DNA of 8,392 nt from Clostridia bacterium (GTDB taxonomy: Bacteria; Bacillota; Clostridia; SK-Y3; JACMMQ01): contig JACMMQ010000202.1 of NCBI GenBank assembly GCA_014378955.1, positions 1 through 8,392 of the forward strand. The letters are read 5' to 3'. The notes beneath the pieces are model-generated. The model saw only the letters and a list, made by a program, of their open reading frames with translations, had not been told where the DNA came from and made no database searches. The position numbers and the translations under genes were made by a program. The stretch's first letter is position 1. Every line of letters starts with the position of its first letter. This document shows, one piece after another, positions 6,996-8,392 of this stretch.

Positions 6996-7436
6996 TTACG
7001 TACCAGCGTAAGAATTGGTCGGGTTATAAATGCAGTGCTGGGCGACACGTGTGAACCAATAGCCCGTACCATTATATGGGAACAAATTGGGACAGGTTGG
7101 GATAAAGGGGTTCATATACCATAGGGCTTCTGCACCAGTGCCAGAATGAACCCCTCCGGACAACGCCCAATCAGCGATTTCATAATGAATGGGTTCAGGC
7201 GTAGCGGTCCAGATATTTTGCGTATTTGGCTGACCGTCGATCACTGTTTTAAAGCAGGAGTATTGACAAGACTGCTCTATCACACGTCGCAAATCACCTT
7301 GATTGATACGTTGATATTCACCTCTTGCCACATGCACACGGTTCATGGTGACAGTTGCAACGGCCTTCATGCCTGCTTCACCCTCGCCGCCTGCTTCGCA
7401 TTTTATTAAGCGTGCAAATAATTCTCGGGTGTCCAT
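6996..7436 (-). CDS. cwlJ: Spore cortex-lytic cell wall hydrolase, SleB/CwlJ family
   Basis: CwlJ-type enzymes degrade the muramic-delta-lactam-containing cortex peptidoglycan during germination, from a position in the spore coat. At 146 residues with no signal peptide, this protein fits CwlJ (142 residues in B. subtilis) rather than the longer, secreted SleB. The N-terminal motif CEAGGEGEAGM places Glu14 at the catalytic glutamate of the family. The C-terminal block WYMNPFIPTCPN followed by RVAQHCIYNPT is the usual SleB/CwlJ ending. The next gene downstream is a gerQ-like coat gene, which supports the CwlJ assignment, since GerQ and CwlJ depend on each other in Bacillus. An AAAAGGAG site (7447-7454, complement) is 10 bases before the ATG. 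An upstream promoter candidate looks vegetative rather than sporulation-specific. Confidence 0.9.
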   Translation of the reverse strand: MDTRELFARLIKCEAGGEGEAGMKAVATVTMNRVHVARGEYQRINQGDLRRVIEQSCQYSCFKTVIDGQPNTQNIWTATPEPIHYEIADWALSGGVHSGTGAEALWYMNPFIPTCPNLFPYNGTGYWFTRVAQHCIYNPTNSYAGT

Positions 7437-7487
7437 AATCTTTAAGCTCCTTTTGCTTGGGGTTGTTTAACTTTCCCCTCATTACAA

Positions 7488-7517
7488 TTTATACCGTTAA
7501 CCACTATTTTGTGACAA
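7488..7517 (-). promoter_or_regulatory. Promoter candidate for cwlJ-gerQ
   Basis: On the minus strand TTGTCA (complement of 7512-7517) and TATAAA (complement of 7488-7493) are 18 bases apart, about 50 bases before the cwlJ ATG. They match the housekeeping pattern. I did not find a good sigma-E or sigma-K site here, although these genes should be mother-cell expressed, so the assignment is tentative. Confidence 0.35.
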
Positions 7518-7532
7518 ATTAGTTTGTTTTTC

Positions 7533-7560
7533 ACATATTTTTAGTGCTTGGCATATGATA
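7533..7560 (+). promoter_or_regulatory. Sigma-K-type promoter candidate for the small gene at 7579
   Basis: AC (7533-7534, preceded by C) is followed after 17 bases by CATATGATA (7552-7560). The Bacillus sigma-K pattern is AC, 16-17 bases, then CATA-NNN-TA, so all defined positions match. Transcription would begin about seven bases later, giving an unusually short leader that starts inside the ribosome binding site. An alternative reading as sigma-E gives only a partial match. Confidence 0.45.
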
Positions 7561-7578
7561 CAAGGAGGAGGTGAGTTT

Positions 7579-7923
7579 ATGAATTTTATGTCTTATTATG
7601 GAATGCCTCAAATACCTTTTGTTGCTGAGCGCATTGAAGATATGTACCCGCAAATTTATTATAGCATTCATGCACACGTATTGGAAAAACTCAAAATAAC
7701 CGGTATATCCGCAATGTATGCAATGCCAAACAGACAAATGGTTGAGAGCATGGCAGACGATATCTATGATAAAATGATTGCGGAAATGGGCGTTTCTCCT
7801 GAACAAGCACAAACAGAACAATTTTTCTTGCCGGTTTTCGGGCGCAGAGGGTTATTCCGTGACTTGATTGGTATATTGCTGTTAAATGAATTATTAGGTA
7901 GAAGAAGACGCTACTATTATTAA
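7579..7923 (+). CDS. Small protein of unknown function with Arg/Tyr-rich tail, probably sporulation-related
   Basis: I do not recognise a named family in this 114-residue protein. The N-terminus is rich in Met, Tyr, Phe and Pro, the middle is helical and acidic (VESMADDIYDKMIAEMG), and the C-terminus is a short hydrophobic helix (DLIGILLLNELL) ending GRRRRYYY. A basic-aromatic tail and a Tyr/Met-rich start are common in small spore coat or spore surface proteins of Bacillota. It diverges from the cwlJ-gerQ pair and has a sigma-K-like promoter, so a coat or spore-maturation role is a reasonable guess, no more. The start is ATG 7579, because a very strong AAGGAGGAGGTGA site (7562-7574) lies just upstream; an in-frame ATG at 7555 would put that site inside the gene. 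There is no signal peptide. Confidence 0.75.
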   Translation: MNFMSYYGMPQIPFVAERIEDMYPQIYYSIHAHVLEKLKITGISAMYAMPNRQMVESMADDIYDKMIAEMGVSPEQAQTEQFFLPVFGRRGLFRDLIGILLLNELLGRRRRYYY

Positions 7924-7931
7924 ATAAATTA

Positions 7932-7964
7932 GGGGATAAATTAAAATGATTTATCCCCCGTTTT
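7932..7964 (+). terminator. Intrinsic terminator after the small gene at 7579
   Basis: GGGGATAAAT (7932-7941) pairs perfectly with ATTTATCCCC (7949-7958) around a seven-base loop, followed after two bases by TTTT. It lies 8 bases after the stop codon and between two converging genes. The T run is short, so efficiency may be moderate. Read from the minus strand the stem is followed only by AATTTATTTA. Confidence 0.7.
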
Positions 7965-7976
7965 AATATGTAAGCA

Positions 7977-8237
7977 TTAGCAAGACTTAAGCCCATTCAT
8001 TTGCTTTTGTAATAGCGCAATTTGCTGGCTGATATTTTCTATTGTTTGTTCATCCTCTTTTGCGGTATCTTGATAGTCAAGAAGTGCGGCAACTACTAAA
8101 ATTAAGCCACCGATTGCTACAATTAAGTTGCCCAAAACATTTAAATCACCTGCCGATTGACCGTGTATTATAAACAATGCGACCACTGCAGCAAACACTA
8201 CCATTTCACAAGAACTGATTGAATTGAAACATGACAT
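7977..8237 (-). CDS. Small two-helix membrane protein of unknown function
   Basis: An 86-residue protein that I cannot assign with confidence. It begins MSCFNSISSCEM with cysteines at 3 and 10, a start that recalls short uncharacterised clostridial proteins. Two hydrophobic segments follow (about residues 12-25 and 34-53) with a short polar turn rich in Gly, Asn and Asp between them. The C-terminal part (about 57-83) is an acidic then Gln-rich amphipathic helix suited to a coiled coil, and the protein ends with Cys86. GAGGTGA (8244-8250, complement) lies six bases before the ATG, which fixes the start. It stands alone on this strand, converges on the small gene to its left, and has a CATATAATA element upstream at almost the same place as that gene. 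The pattern suggests shared sporulation control, which is inferred. Confidence 0.75.
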   Translation of the reverse strand: MSCFNSISSCEMVVFAAVVALFIIHGQSAGDLNVLGNLIVAIGGLILVVAALLDYQDTAKEDEQTIENISQQIALLQKQMNGLKSC

Positions 8238-8254
8238 GACATATCACCTCATTT

Positions 8255-8263
8255 TATTATATG
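8255..8263 (-). promoter_or_regulatory. -10 element upstream of the small membrane protein gene
   Basis: On the minus strand the sequence is CATATAATA. It fits the sigma-K -10 pattern CATA-NNN-TA and also contains a perfect housekeeping TATAAT. No good -35 partner is present: the AC expected for sigma-K is absent at 16-17 bases, and AATCAA stands where TTGACA would be. Upstream bases belong to the palindromic element starting at 8266, which may have replaced the original -35 region. Confidence 0.35.
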
Positions 8264-8265
8264 CA

Positions 8266-8380
8266 ACTTATACTAATCTTGATTAAAATTATAACCATCT
8301 GTCGGTCGGTGTTTCAAAACGCTTACTCGCGTTTTGCCTCCCTCCGCTGGTTATGTTTTAATCTAAGATTAGTATTAAGT
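8266..8380. repeat. 115-bp near-palindromic element, possible MITE or dispersed intergenic repeat
   Basis: Arms pair along their length: ACTTA with 8376-8380, TACTAATCTT (8271-8280) with 8365-8374, GATTAAAA (8281-8288) with 8356-8363, ATAACCA (8291-8297) with 8348-8354, and CAAAACGC (8315-8322) with 8329-8336 around a six-base loop. That is 38 paired bases, with single-base bulges and one poorly paired, GC-rich middle section. There is no open reading frame of note inside and no obvious target-site duplication at the ends. The element carries no coding capacity, so any movement would depend on a transposase elsewhere. Confidence 0.7.
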
Positions 8381-8392
8381 GTTTGGATTTCG

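Noticed and set aside
6942..7409. Plus-strand open frames opposite cwlJ
   Set aside because: They are shadows of a clearly conserved minus-strand gene, and there is no ribosome binding site.
7555..7578. ATG 7555 as the start of the small + strand gene
   Set aside because: It would place the very strong ribosome binding site inside the coding region and lies within the promoter -10 element.
1..8392. tRNA, rRNA, CRISPR, prophage, transposase or toxin-antitoxin loci
   Set aside because: No supporting sequence was seen on either strand; the small genes at the right end lack toxin-antitoxin arrangement.

Overview
The window looks like the chromosome of a low-to-moderate GC, endospore-forming member of the Bacillota. 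It carries a CwlJ/GerQ germination pair, strong AGGAGG-type ribosome binding sites and an ABC-F protein close to Bacillus subtilis YfmM. I cannot place it to genus, nor decide between Bacilli and Clostridia, from sequence alone.

Left block (1-6522, + strand). The 3' part of polyphosphate kinase ppk is followed, after a 176-nt highly structured spacer, by an exopolyphosphatase of the Ppx/GppA type. Next come an ECF sigma factor, its membrane-bound zinc-finger anti-sigma factor, and a YfmM-like ABC-F ATPase. All run the same way, and the gaps after ppx are short (30, 53 and 19 nt). This places polyphosphate synthesis and degradation, envelope-stress-type transcription and a ribosome-associated ATPase in one co-oriented cluster. 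The sigma/anti-sigma junction holds two overlapping promoter candidates: an ECF type (GGAAAC-N16-CGTC) and a housekeeping type (TTTACA-N18-TATAAT). A weaker ECF-like site lies upstream of the sigma gene. The block ends at a strong bidirectional terminator that also contains the stop codon of the converging gerQ-like gene.

Right block (6596-8237). This is the sporulation/germination part. A cwlJ-like cortex-lytic hydrolase and a gerQ-like coat protein gene form a minus-strand pair. Diverging from them is a small Arg/Tyr-tailed protein gene of unknown function, with a convincing sigma-K-like promoter. It converges on a small minus-strand gene for a two-helix membrane protein, whose upstream region carries the same CATA-NNN-TA element at nearly the same distance from the start codon.

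Non-coding structure is the most unusual part of the window. Three consecutive stem-loops fill the ppk-ppx spacer, the last one burying the likely ppx ribosome binding site. A 115-bp near-palindrome, which looks like a miniature mobile or dispersed intergenic element, closes the window at 8266-8380. No tRNA, rRNA, CRISPR array, transposase gene or phage gene is visible. Promoter, hairpin and repeat calls were made by eye and carry matching uncertainty.
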